Source of the DNA: Pseudomonas gingeri
Lineage (GTDB): Bacteria > Pseudomonadota > Gammaproteobacteria > Pseudomonadales > Pseudomonadaceae
Direction: 5' to 3'
NCBI RefSeq assembly: GCF_013385425.1
Contig: NZ_JACAQA010000015.1
Span: 172,522-236,521, forward strand
DNA: 64,000 nt
In this document: in pieces, positions 10,489 to 18,142 of the stretch
How positions within the stretch are numbered: position 1 is the stretch's first letter
How the letters are laid out: each line of letters opens with the position of its first letter
Translations under genes and position numbers: made by a program
Notes under the pieces: model-generated
Seen by the model: only the letters and a program-made list of their open reading frames with translations
The model's database searches: none
Told to the model about the DNA's origin: nothing

Positions 10489-10878
10489 ATGACACCATTC
10501 AACTTTACGGAAAACGCACCCTCATATGATGCTGCTGAGGTTTTTTATGTTCGGATCGACCCTCGCATTGGCTTGACAGGTGAACTGTTAAGATCGTTGT
10601 ATTATCTGCTTTGGTTTCCAGGGTATTTTGGGTTTAATTGGGATGCGCTGTATGACTGTTTGAGAGATTTGGAGTGGATTAAGTTTCATAAGATTGTCCT
10701 TGTGCATGAATCTCTTCCGCAGCTGCCTGAGGATGATCTAAAAGTGTATTTAGAAATTCTAAGAGATTCGGTTCTTGGGTGGGTTGATGACGAGAGTCAT
10801 GAGTTAGAGGTTGTTTTTCGGTGTGCTGATAAAGTTGTGATTGAAAATATATTGACAGGAGGTGGCGTGTCGTATTGA
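10489..10878 (+). CDS. Barstar-family immunity protein for the upstream RNase tip
   Basis: This 129-residue protein very likely binds and neutralises the barnase-like domain of the adjacent exoprotein. The diagnostic stretch is YFGFNWDALYDCL, which aligns with barstar YYGENLDALWDCL. It keeps Tyr29, Gly31, Asn33, Asp35, Asp39 and Cys40 in barstar numbering; Asp35 and Asp39 are the residues that occupy the barnase active site. The ATG at 10489 is chosen because TTGAGG (10474-10479) gives a ribosome site 9 bases upstream that overlaps the exoprotein stop, implying translational coupling. Base composition is clearly more AT-rich than in the exoprotein body, as is usual for exchangeable toxin-tip/immunity cassettes. 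Confidence 0.88.
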   Translation: MTPFNFTENAPSYDAAEVFYVRIDPRIGLTGELLRSLYYLLWFPGYFGFNWDALYDCLRDLEWIKFHKIVLVHESLPQLPEDDLKVYLEILRDSVLGWVDDESHELEVVFRCADKVVIENILTGGGVSY

Positions 10879-11213
10879 TATGCGTTTTTATTTGCATTTT
10901 TTTATGCAAAAAAAACGGAATTGAATGGTGCTTCCGAACGTTCTCCGGATGCCCATTCGTCCTGATCTCACCCCTTGAGGACCGACGTACATCTGAAGGG
11001 GTAATGTCTTGCAAGAGGGACGGCTGGGCTTTGCCCGTTCTGACGTCTATGATCAGGATGTTGTTACCAATTCAACGACTAGACCTTTGGGGAAAGTGGG
11101 AAAGTGGGATAAATTTTAATGGCACTTACTTGACGGCCAAACACCTGAATTAAATCAGAAGAATTAAGAAGGGCTGGTCTTGGTCTACGATGAGTAAATG
11201 TCAAAAAGAAGCA
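10879..11213. other. AT-rich intergenic stretch, possibly a decayed toxin-module remnant
   Basis: No intact gene is supported here. It opens with an AT-rich inverted repeat (TTTGCAT/ATGCAAA, about 10893-10912). One plus-strand frame around 11025-11118 reads GFARSDVYDQDVVTNSTTRP and ends soon after at a stop. That short stretch looks protein-like, but it has no start codon or ribosome site. It could be debris of an earlier toxin-tip cassette. I cannot name a family. Confidence 0.25.
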
Positions 11214-11238
11214 CAAAACGGGGAGCCTGACTCCCCGT
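11214..11238 (-). terminator. Rho-independent terminator of the DUF6124-like gene
   Basis: An 8-bp perfect stem ACGGGGAG/CTCCCCGT with a 5-nt loop (11218-11238) is followed on the minus strand by TTTTG and a further T-rich stretch. It lies about 20 bases past the stop codon of the minus-strand gene that ends at 11257. Confidence 0.75.
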
Positions 11239-11256
11239 CCAGCCTTCTACACAACG

Positions 11257-11604
11257 TCACCCACTGACGTTAGCCATACGCTTATCCAGCACCGAATCCA
11301 CCCACAATTGCGCCAGTTCAATCAAGTGCACCACACCCATCGCCACCTTGCGATTGGCGCCGGTCTGGTTGTCAGCGTTCTCATAGGCCGTGGCCGCAGC
11401 GGATTGCAGTATGGAGTACGCGTTGACCAAGGCGTCTTCATGGCTTTGCGCTTCAGGCAACAAGTCTTGCATCGATGTCGCACGGGCGGATTTCGCCTTT
11501 GTCCCAGGCATCAGGTTGTAATGAGCAAAAGCCCGATCGGCCGCCTGCGGATCGATAGCCTCGGCACTGGATAAGGCGGGCGGGTTGGGTGTGATCTTGA
11601 ACAT
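11257..11604 (-). CDS. DUF6124-like small Pseudomonas protein
   Basis: A 115-residue soluble protein of unknown function. The start MFKITPNPPALSS matches the highly typical opening (MFKxTPNPP) of a family of small proteins that is abundant and multicopy in fluorescent pseudomonads. It is largely alpha-helical by composition, Ala-rich, with no signal peptide or membrane segment. The C-terminal half (VVHLIELAQLWVDSVLDK) reads as an amphipathic helix. The gene stands alone, is preceded by a long structured leader (11605-11840) and is followed by a good terminator. The family assignment is from memory of the N-terminal signature, and no function is known to me. Confidence 0.7.
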   Translation of the reverse strand: MFKITPNPPALSSAEAIDPQAADRAFAHYNLMPGTKAKSARATSMQDLLPEAQSHEDALVNAYSILQSAAATAYENADNQTGANRKVAMGVVHLIELAQLWVDSVLDKRMANVSG

Positions 11605-11840
11605 ATCGCATAACTCCCTAGTTTGATTGGAGCCGCCGCTGATCGCGACTAAACGATGGGGTGGCGGCCGCGCGCAGGTTAGTCGACCGGAAACTAGGGA
11701 ACCGGCGCACCCTAAGGTGCCCTGCGCACGACCACCATAAAGTGCAGGCGATAAAAAAGCGCCCGTCTCAAGGATGGCGCTGTGCGCCGTAGTTTCGCGG
11801 GCGACTAAACCCGATCACTGATGAGCAGTGACAAGGAGGA
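11605..11840 (-). promoter_or_regulatory. Highly structured leader with competing stems upstream of the DUF6124-like gene
   Basis: This 236-base leader is packed with inverted repeats. An outer stem pairs CCCTAGTTT (11616-11624) with AAACTAGGG (11691-11699). Inside it, CGACTAA (11646-11652) pairs with TTAGTCG (11679-11685), but a second copy of CGACTAA at 11802-11808 can pair with the same TTAGTCG, so the two stems exclude each other. GCCGCC (11632-11637) with GGCGGC (11663-11668) crosses the inner stem. Further hairpins are GCACC/GGTGC (11707-11720), GGCGC/GCGCC (11776-11788) and TCACTG/CAGTGA (11815-11831). The arrangement suggests a regulatory RNA or riboregulator acting on the gene. No known class is claimed. 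Confidence 0.55.
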
Positions 11841-12360
11841 GACTAGCCAGCGGAATAGGCAGGCGCAAGCGAGTTGGATTTTCTAGGAAATTTCACTCAA
11901 GGGAAAGGGAGTTGTCTTTCCTGTGCGCCTTGATCGCAATTGCGCGCAGCATAAAAACGCTTGTGGAAGATATCGTCGGCACTTGTCGGAAATGGCCTTA
12001 CTCGGCTTATGCGCTTGATCCGGGTTCGGTTTTCCGGTTTCTTGACGCCTCATAGCCGCCACTTTATGATGCGGCCACTAATTTGATATCAAATGTTTCA
12101 AGGAATGAACATGTGTGTTTCCACCCTCGGGATGAGGTCCCCCGCGGCCATGCCGTGCCGTTACCCGAGTCTCTTCGTTTCTTCGCAATCCCCCCGTTCA
12201 AAACCCTGGAGCGCTTTCAGCAGCCTCCGGCGATAACCCCTTGATGATCACAGGTCCGGCTTCGCCCACGGTGAAGGCCGTTGCCTTGCTGTTCGCCTGA
12301 AATTTTTGTCCGCCTGTTTCCCAATATCCCCAGATCCGATTTTCCCCAGGAGTGTGCTGC
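11841..12360. other. Intergenic region with a 14-bp perfect palindrome
   Basis: No confident gene is seen. A perfect palindrome, ATTTGATATCAAAT, lies at 12081-12094 and could be an operator. Seventeen bases after it, a possible 41-codon ORF starts at ATG 12111 with AAGGA in front. Its composition (Ser/Pro/Arg-rich) does not look like a conserved protein, so it is not called. The lipoprotein operon promoter is probably in the 3' part of this stretch. Confidence 0.35.
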
Positions 12361-13044
12361 ATGAAAAAAATCTCACAGGTCGCCATTTTCGGGATGGCAG
12401 CGATCACGCTGACCTCCATCGGTGGTTGTGCCACCGAGAGTTCCCGAGCCTTGCCGGTGCAGCAAGTGGAAACCGCCAACCAGGCCTACGCCGGTGTGCG
12501 TACCCCCATCGCTGTCGGCAAGTTCGATAACCGTTCCAGCTATATGCGCGGGATCTTTTCCGATGGTGTCGACCGTCTCGGCGGCCAGGCCAAGACCATC
12601 CTGATCACCCATTTGCAGCAGACCAACCGCTTCAGCGTGCTGGACCGCGACAACCTGGCGGAGATCCAGCAGGAAGCGAACATCAAGTCCCAGTCGCAGA
12701 AACTCAAGGGCGCGGATTTTGTGGTCACCGGCGACGTCACCGAGTTCGGCCGCAAGGAAACCGGCGATCGCCAGTTGTTCGGCATTCTCGGGCGCGGCAA
12801 GACCCAGGTGGCCTACGCCAAGGTCGCTCTGAATATCGTCAATATCGTCACCTCGGAAGTGGTGTATTCCAGCCAGGGCGCGGGTGAGTACGCGCTGTCC
12901 AACCGCGAAGTCATCGGTTTCGGCGGGACTGCCAGCTACGACTCGACCCTCAATGGCAAGGTCCTGGACCTGGCCATGCGCGAAGCCGTGAACAAGATGG
13001 TTCAGGCGATCGACAGCGGCACCTGGAAACCGGGCCGGCCATAA
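12361..13044 (+). CDS. CsgG/HfaB-family lipoprotein
   Basis: A 227-residue lipoprotein. The ATG at 12361 gives a clean lipoprotein signal MKKISQVAIFGMAA with lipobox SIGGC and lipidation at Cys23; an upstream in-frame start at 12352 would spoil this. The mature part contains the CsgG-like pattern: an early IAVGKFDNRSSY strand, then LITHLQQTNRFSVLDRDNLAEI, then GADFVVTGDVTEFG, as in outer-membrane pore or assembly proteins of curli and holdfast systems. It is first of three consecutive lipoprotein genes (CsgG-like, DUF4810, DUF799) and probably forms an outer-membrane-associated complex with them. No curli genes are nearby, so curli secretion itself is not implied. Confidence 0.85.
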   Translation: MKKISQVAIFGMAAITLTSIGGCATESSRALPVQQVETANQAYAGVRTPIAVGKFDNRSSYMRGIFSDGVDRLGGQAKTILITHLQQTNRFSVLDRDNLAEIQQEANIKSQSQKLKGADFVVTGDVTEFGRKETGDRQLFGILGRGKTQVAYAKVALNIVNIVTSEVVYSSQGAGEYALSNREVIGFGGTASYDSTLNGKVLDLAMREAVNKMVQAIDSGTWKPGRP

Positions 13045-13080
13045 GTACCTCTACAACAAAAACAGGGAGCTTCACGCGTC

Positions 13081-13452
13081 ATGGGTAAAAAGTTCGGTTT
13101 GCTAGGTTACATCGCGGCAATAGCAGCAGGCGGCGCCTTGTTGGCGGGCTGCGCTCCGCAGGTCAAGACGCTGTATCAGTGGGAAGGCTATCAGCCTCAG
13201 GTTTACCAGTACTTCAACGGTGAGGCCAAGGAGGCGCAAGTCGAGGCCCTGGAAGCCGACTTGCAGAAGATCAAGGCCACCAATCGAGCCGCGCCGCCGG
13301 GTTATCACGCCCACCTGGGCATGCTCTACGGCAGCCTTGGTAAGGACGACCAGATGGTGCAGCAGTTCCAGACCGAGAAAGCATTGTTCCCTGAATCGAC
13401 GGCTTACATGGACTTTCTGTTGAGCAACGCCAAGAAGGGGATCAAGCAATGA
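13081..13452 (+). CDS. DUF4810 lipoprotein
   Basis: A 123-residue lipoprotein with signal MGKKFGLLGYIAAIAAGGAL, lipobox LLAGC and Cys24. The mature protein starts with APQVKTLYQWEGYQPQVYQY, a signature typical of DUF4810. It continues with a helical, TPR-like segment that ends LFPESTAYMDFLLSN. It lies 36 bases after the CsgG-like gene and overlaps the next lipoprotein gene by four bases (ATGA), so the three are almost certainly one operon. The molecular role is unknown. Presence with CsgG and DUF799 partners suggests a periplasmic or outer-membrane assembly. Confidence 0.85.
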   Translation: MGKKFGLLGYIAAIAAGGALLAGCAPQVKTLYQWEGYQPQVYQYFNGEAKEAQVEALEADLQKIKATNRAAPPGYHAHLGMLYGSLGKDDQMVQQFQTEKALFPESTAYMDFLLSNAKKGIKQ

Positions 13453-14108
13453 ATTCGCGTTTTCTGAGTGCTCTGGCCGCTCTGCTGCTGGTGAGTCTGC
13501 TGGGTGGTTGCGCAGCCCCCAAGACGGTGGATTATTCGGCCTACAAGCAGGCTCGCCCAAGGACGATCCTGGTATTACCACCCCTGAACGAATCTCCGGA
13601 TATCAAGGCCACCTACAGCCTGTTGTCCCAGGTGACATTCCCGCTGGCGGAAGCCGGTTATTACGTCATGCCGGTGGCGCTGGTGGATGAAACTTTCCAG
13701 CAGAACGGCCTGAACACGCCAACCGACATCCACAACACTTCGCCGGCAAAGCTGAAGGAAATTTTCGGCGCGGATGCGGCCTTGTACATCACGGTGACCC
13801 AGTACGGTACGCAGTACCGGGTGATCAGCAGCGCGACCATCGTGACGGCCAGTGCCAGGCTGGTGGACCTCAAGACCGGGACCGCGCTCTGGACCGGTAG
13901 CGCCACGGCTTCCAGCGAGGAGGGGAATAACAACAGTGGCGGCGGTCTGGTCGGTGCGTTGATCACCGCAGCGGTCAAGCAGATCATCAACAGTGCCAAC
14001 GACGTCAGCCATCCCATTGCCGGGATCACCAGCCAGCGGCTGTTGTCCGCCGGGCATCCGGCAGGTTTGTTGTATGGGCCGCGCTCGCCGAAGTACGGCA
14101 CGGACTGA
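13449..14108 (+). CDS. DUF799 (GNA1162-like) lipoprotein
   Basis: A 219-residue lipoprotein, signal MNSRFLSALAALLLVSLLGG with Cys21. It carries the DUF799 hallmarks: ILVLPPLNESPDIKATYS near the N-terminus, followed by FPLAEAGYYVMPVALVDETF and FGADAALYITVTQYG. The fold is the same TolB-N/CsgG-type alpha-beta domain as in the first gene of the operon. The start overlaps the DUF4810 stop (ATGA), indicating coupling. The family includes Neisseria surface lipoprotein GNA1162. No enzymatic function is expected. Confidence 0.85.
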   Translation: MNSRFLSALAALLLVSLLGGCAAPKTVDYSAYKQARPRTILVLPPLNESPDIKATYSLLSQVTFPLAEAGYYVMPVALVDETFQQNGLNTPTDIHNTSPAKLKEIFGADAALYITVTQYGTQYRVISSATIVTASARLVDLKTGTALWTGSATASSEEGNNNSGGGLVGALITAAVKQIINSANDVSHPIAGITSQRLLSAGHPAGLLYGPRSPKYGTD

Positions 14109-14121
14109 GGCCAGCGGTAAA

Positions 14122-14194
14122 TAAGGGGGCACGATTCAAGCCTGGCTTGGTCGTGCACAACGGTGCGCTGAAAGGCTCGAACTGCCCCCTTTTT
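14122..14194 (+). terminator. Branched terminator after the lipoprotein operon
   Basis: Long arms AAGGGGGCA (14123-14131) and TGCCCCCTT (14183-14191) enclose a smaller stem, CACGA/TCGTG, and end in a run of T. It lies immediately downstream of the third lipoprotein gene. Confidence 0.5.
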
Positions 14195-14328
14195 AACATT
14201 TTGATCCTTATCGGGAGGGCGACAAGATGAAAGAGATCGCTGAATGTGACAGCAAGAAACGGATAGGTCGCAGAGCGCTGCGTCACTAGGCTGAGGTTCC
14301 GAAATGGAATTGATGCAAGGCTTGGAAA

Positions 14329-15093
14329 ATGAAACAGTTATCAGGAAAAGTGGCAATTGTAACGGGTGCGAGTTCAGGCATTGGCTACGAGACGGCAAAG
14401 TTATTCGCGAAGGAGGGCGCGAAAGTCGTCGTAACGGCGCGCCGTCAAGTCGAGTTGGACTCACTTGTCGCCGAGATTGAAAATGGCGGAGGCGAAGCGA
14501 TTGCCGTCGCAGGAAACATCAAAGACGAGAAACTCGCGCAAACATTGGTGGCGATCGCCGTCGGTCGTTTTGGCGGGCTCGATATTGCCTTCAACAACGC
14601 CGGTTCGACAGGGGAGAGTGCATCGGTTCCCGACATTTCAGCTGATGTCTGGAATGCCATTCTCGATACAAACCTGACCAGTGCGTTTCTGGGGGCGAAA
14701 TATCAGATCCCAGCGATGCTAAAGCGCGGCGGCGGTTCCATCATATTTACATCGACCTTCGTTGGCCACACCGCCGGCTTCCCGGGAATGGGAGCCTATG
14801 CGGCCAGCAAGGCCGGGCTGATCGGCCTGATGCAAGTAATCGCTGTCGAGTATGGATTGCATGGCATCCGAGCCAATGCCCTTCTACCGGGAGGCACGGA
14901 TACTCCTATGGGGCGCGCCGCTACCAATACCCCGCAAGCCCGTGCCTTCGTCGAAGGACTACATGCGCTAAAGCGCCTGGCACTGCCAGAGGAGATTGCG
15001 CGATCAGCGCTCTACCTCGCCTCTGCAGCATCGAGTTTCACCACGGGATCGTGTTTGATGGTCGATGGTGGCGTTTCCATTAATCGGACGTAA
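14329..15093 (+). CDS. SDR-family oxidoreductase
   Basis: A 254-residue classical short-chain dehydrogenase/reductase. It has the NAD(P)-binding TGASSGIG (residues 12-19), the NNAG motif, and the catalytic YAASK. A C-terminal MVDGGVSINRT is typical of glucose/3-oxoacyl-type SDRs. An Arg after the first strand (TARRQ) suggests NADP preference. The substrate cannot be read from the sequence. It stands alone between a terminator and an unrelated small gene. Codon usage is less GC-biased than in its neighbours (codons such as TCA, TTA and ATA occur), which hints at more recent acquisition. Confidence 0.85.
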   Translation: MKQLSGKVAIVTGASSGIGYETAKLFAKEGAKVVVTARRQVELDSLVAEIENGGGEAIAVAGNIKDEKLAQTLVAIAVGRFGGLDIAFNNAGSTGESASVPDISADVWNAILDTNLTSAFLGAKYQIPAMLKRGGGSIIFTSTFVGHTAGFPGMGAYAASKAGLIGLMQVIAVEYGLHGIRANALLPGGTDTPMGRAATNTPQARAFVEGLHALKRLALPEEIARSALYLASAASSFTTGSCLMVDGGVSINRT

Positions 15094-15275
15094 TCAGCGC
15101 TTCCTGTTTCCACGGGCGCCTGCCGAGGTCCAGGCGTCCGTTGACGGTCTCAGGCCTCCCCACAATTCCAATACATCTTTTCGATGGGCGATCTGTAACA
15201 AAGATTGTATATTTGTACATTCATGTTACATGACTGGAATCATCTCTTTTCTCTCTCTTTGACAGGACACTGCAT

Positions 15276-15347
15276 ATGCTCGCCTTGAAAGGACCTCAGC
15301 AGCACGGTGACACCACCCGCGCCCGTATGGCCGGAGGTCGGGCATGA
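15276..15347 (+). CDS. Possible 23-codon ORF coupled to the next gene
   Basis: The ORF MLALKGPQQHGDTTRARMAG... begins at ATG 15276 with AGGA nine bases upstream and ends in a TGA that overlaps the ATG of the following gene (ATGA at 15344-15347). This overlap is the usual sign of translational coupling, but the peptide has no recognisable family. Confidence 0.3.
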   Translation: MLALKGPQQHGDTTRARMAGGRA

Positions 15348-15844
15348 GCGGCGGATCAGTAGTCGCCTGGGCCACGGCGCTCAGCACCCGGGTCTTTGAG
15401 CGCAAGGCCTCCGATGCGAAGAACGCCAACCTGCAGGAAATCAAGAACAAGCAGGTGCTCAACAACATCCCGAGGGACCCGACCGCCCTCGACACCACGA
15501 AGATGCAGAAGGACAAGCTGCAGTCGCAGTTCCAGGGCTTCGACCCGAAATCGGTCACTCCGGATCAGTTGGCCAAGTACAGCAGTATCCTCCAGGAGAA
15601 TGGCCTGATCAGCGCCACCACCGCCGGCCTGCTGTCCAGCGCCGGGGCGAAAGGCAAGTCGGGCGAGAAATTCAACGCGCTGGACTATTTCGCCAGCCAG
15701 ATCAGCACGCTGCAAAGCGGCAGCTCCAATGACCAGTTCTCCAACCATATGATCCCGGAATACAAGAAGGCGATTAACGTGCTGCTGAACCTGCAGCAGT
15801 TCGCCAGTTCCGGCGCCAGCATGTCGATCAATACGAAAGTCTGA
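15344..15844 (+). CDS. Hypothetical protein, unknown function
   Basis: A 166-residue protein I do not recognise. It is hydrophilic, rich in Ser, Gln, Lys and Asn, has no signal peptide or membrane segment, and ends ASSGASMSINTKV. A central stretch (VTPDQLAKYSSILQENGLIS) and a C-terminal helix (PEYKKAINVLLNLQQFA) suggest a small alpha-helical protein. The start GGSVVAWATALSTRV is unusual. Codon bias is typical of the host, so it is probably a resident gene. It overlaps a 23-codon upstream ORF by four bases. Upstream, TGTAAC (15194-15199) and GTTACA (15225-15230) form a dyad that could be an operator. Confidence 0.6.
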   Translation: MSGGSVVAWATALSTRVFERKASDAKNANLQEIKNKQVLNNIPRDPTALDTTKMQKDKLQSQFQGFDPKSVTPDQLAKYSSILQENGLISATTAGLLSSAGAKGKSGEKFNALDYFASQISTLQSGSSNDQFSNHMIPEYKKAINVLLNLQQFASSGASMSINTKV

Positions 15845-15945
15845 AACCCTTGCGGTATTGATGGCCGTCTTCGTCGGCCAGGCGCTTGCGCAACGCAAGC
15901 GCCGATCAAACACGATCCATGTTCCCAGCCATCACCCTCCCGCCA

Positions 15946-15973
15946 TTGATGGTCCGTTCCCGCCGCCTATGAT
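15946..15973 (+). promoter_or_regulatory. Candidate sigma-70 promoter for the leuCD-like pair
   Basis: TTGATG (15946-15951) and TATGAT (15968-15973) are spaced by 16 bases, about 70 bases before the leuC-like ATG at 16043. Confidence 0.45.
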
Positions 15974-16042
15974 GACGGTGACGCCTGTCGGCCTGCCCGT
16001 GATCCGACAGCCTCGCGTACTTTCATTTCTGCGAGCGCCCCC

Positions 16043-17464
16043 ATGACTCAAACAAGAACCCTCTACGACAAGCACATCGATTCCCATACGGTGTGTCGCC
16101 TCGATGACCAGGGCCATGTCCTGCTGTATATCGATCGTCAGGTCATCAACGAATACACCAGCCCGCAAGCCTTCAGCGGCCTGCGGGAAGCCAGGCGCGG
16201 TGTCTGGCGCGCGGAAACCGCGCTGGCCGTGGTCGACCATGTCAACCCCACCGCGCCCAAGCGCGTCGCCGCCATGCCGGACGCCGGCGGTGCCCGCCAG
16301 GTGTCGTACCTGGCCGAAAACTGCGCCGACTTCGGTATCGAACTGTTCGATGTGCTCGACAAACGCCAGGGTATCGAGCATGTGATCGCTCCGGAGCAGG
16401 GGTTTATCCTGCCGGGCATGGTGGTCGCCGCCGGTGACAGCCACACCACCACCTATGGGGCCCTGGGGGCGTTCGGCTTCGGTATTGGCACCTCGGAGAT
16501 CGAACATCTGCTGGCGTCGCAGACGCTGGTCTATAAGCGCCTGAAAACGATGCGAGTAACGGTCAGCGGCGAACTGGCGCCGGGCCTGACATCCAAGGAC
16601 GTGATCATGGCGCTGATCGGCAAGATCGGCGCTTCCGGGGCCACCGGTTATGCCATCGAGTTCCGCGGCTCGACCATTGATGCCCTGAGCGTCGAGGCGC
16701 GCATGACCATCTGCAATATGGCGGTGGAGGCGGGCGCGCGTGGGGCCTTTATGGCACCCGACGAGAAAGTCTTCGCCTACCTCAAGGACAAACCCCGGGC
16801 ACCCAAGGGCGCACTGTGGGAGCAGGCCGTGACCCGTTGGCGGGAGCTGCACACGGATGCCGGCGCGCAGTTCGACCGTGAAGTCGAACTGGATGCCAGC
16901 GCACTGGAACCCATGGTCACCTGGGGCACCAGCCCGGACCAGGCCGCGCCCATCGGGGCGAACGTGCCGGACCCGCAAGACATCAGCGACCTGATCCTGC
17001 GCCAGGACATGCGCCGCGCCCTGAATTACATGGGGTTGGAAGCCGGCATGCCGCTGAACGAGATCGTGATCAGCCATGCGTTTATCGGTTCCTGCACCAA
17101 TGCGCGGATCGAGGACCTGCGTGACGCGGCCCGTGTGGTGCGTGGTCAACACGTGGCCAAGCATGTGCGGGCGATGATCGTGCCGGGCTCGACCCAGGTG
17201 CGTGATCAGGCCGAGGCCGAAGGTTTGGCGGCGGTGTTTATCGACGCCGGCTTCGAGTGGCGGCAATCGGGTTGCTCGATGTGCCTGGCGATGAACGATG
17301 ACGTGCTGGAGCCGGGCGACCGCTGCGCCTCCAGCACCAACCGCAATTTCGAAGGGCGCCAGGGTGCCGGGGCTCGTACGCATTTGATGAGCCCTGCGAT
17401 GGTGGCCGCGGCAGCCATTGCCGGACACCTGACCGATATTCGCCATCTGGAGCCAAGGCCATGA
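16043..17464 (+). CDS. leuC: 3-isopropylmalate dehydratase-like large subunit (aconitase family)
   Basis: A 473-residue aconitase-superfamily large subunit that should bind a 4Fe-4S cluster. The three cluster cysteines are visible: SCTN near residue 351, and the GCSMC pair near 411 and 414. GDSHTTTYGALGAFGFGIGT is the family substrate/cluster motif. The small-subunit gene overlaps by four bases. Pseudomonads normally carry their biosynthetic leuC-leuD-leuB set elsewhere; here leuB is absent and the neighbours are a DmlR-like LysR regulator and dctA. A catabolic hydro-lyase acting on a C4-C5 acid (maleate, citraconate, citramalate) is therefore as plausible as leucine synthesis. Family membership is certain; substrate is not. 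Confidence 0.85.
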   Translation: MTQTRTLYDKHIDSHTVCRLDDQGHVLLYIDRQVINEYTSPQAFSGLREARRGVWRAETALAVVDHVNPTAPKRVAAMPDAGGARQVSYLAENCADFGIELFDVLDKRQGIEHVIAPEQGFILPGMVVAAGDSHTTTYGALGAFGFGIGTSEIEHLLASQTLVYKRLKTMRVTVSGELAPGLTSKDVIMALIGKIGASGATGYAIEFRGSTIDALSVEARMTICNMAVEAGARGAFMAPDEKVFAYLKDKPRAPKGALWEQAVTRWRELHTDAGAQFDREVELDASALEPMVTWGTSPDQAAPIGANVPDPQDISDLILRQDMRRALNYMGLEAGMPLNEIVISHAFIGSCTNARIEDLRDAARVVRGQHVAKHVRAMIVPGSTQVRDQAEAEGLAAVFIDAGFEWRQSGCSMCLAMNDDVLEPGDRCASSTNRNFEGRQGAGARTHLMSPAMVAAAAIAGHLTDIRHLEPRP

Positions 17465-18075
17465 GCATGCAGCCGTTTTCCCAAGTCACCGGCAAGGCCG
17501 CGCCGATGCTGGCGGCCAATATCGACACCGATGTGATCATGCCCAAGCAGTTTCTCAAGGGGATCGATCGCAACGGGTTGGACCGTGGTTTGTTCTTCGA
17601 CCTGCGGGTGTTGCCGTCGGGTGAACCCAATCCTGAGTTCGTGCTGAATCAGCCGGCCTGGAAAGGTGCCAGCTTCATGGTGGTGGGGCCGAACTTCGGT
17701 TGCGGTTCCAGCCGTGAACATGCGGTGTGGGGTTTGAAGCAAGTGGGGATCCGGGCATTGATCGGCAGCAGTTTCGCCGGGATTTTCTACGATAACTGCC
17801 AGCGCAACGGGGTGCTGTTGATCACCCTGGACGAGGCGACGGCGCAGCGCCTGGGGCAGGTGGTGAGCCAGCCGCAGAGTGCCGAGATCACCATTGACCT
17901 TGAGAGTCAGCAGATCCGTTTGCAGGATGGCAGTGTGATCGAGTTCCAGATCGATACGTTGCGCAAGACGGCATTGATGCTGGGGTTGGATGCCATTGGC
18001 AGCACCTTGCAGCGCAGTGAGGAGATCAGGGCGTTCGAGCGGGCGCATTTGCAGGCCAATCCCTGGTTGAGCTGA
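17461..18075 (+). CDS. leuD: 3-isopropylmalate dehydratase-like small subunit
   Basis: A 204-residue swivel-domain subunit that forms the active heterodimer with the preceding large subunit. Family motifs are NIDTDVIMPKQFLK near residue 20 and NFGCGSSREHA near residue 79, the latter contributing active-site Ser and Arg. Length is normal for LeuD. The ATG lies inside the last codons of the large-subunit gene (four-base overlap), indicating a coupled operon. A near-perfect 16-bp inverted repeat follows, separating it from the convergent LysR gene. Confidence 0.85.
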   Translation: MSMQPFSQVTGKAAPMLAANIDTDVIMPKQFLKGIDRNGLDRGLFFDLRVLPSGEPNPEFVLNQPAWKGASFMVVGPNFGCGSSREHAVWGLKQVGIRALIGSSFAGIFYDNCQRNGVLLITLDEATAQRLGQVVSQPQSAEITIDLESQQIRLQDGSVIEFQIDTLRKTALMLGLDAIGSTLQRSEEIRAFERAHLQANPWLS

Positions 18076-18099
18076 GCCGGGGCCGGTTCACCGATTCAG

Positions 18100-18134
18100 G
18101 GGACTCATCACATGAGAGTCATGTGGTGAGTCCC
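18100..18134. terminator. Hairpin between convergent leuD-like and lysR genes
   Basis: The arms 18100-18115 (GGGACTCATCACATGA) and 18119-18134 pair over 16 positions with a single G-T wobble and a 3-nt loop. No T-run follows, but the location between two convergent genes suits a bidirectional stop signal. Confidence 0.5.
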
Positions 18135-18142
18135 GACGGCAG

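Noticed and set aside
10889..10912. AT-rich TTTGCAT/ATGCAAA hairpin as a terminator for the barstar gene
   Set aside because: The stem is weak and is followed by A residues, not T, on the plus strand. It stays an unassigned inverted repeat.
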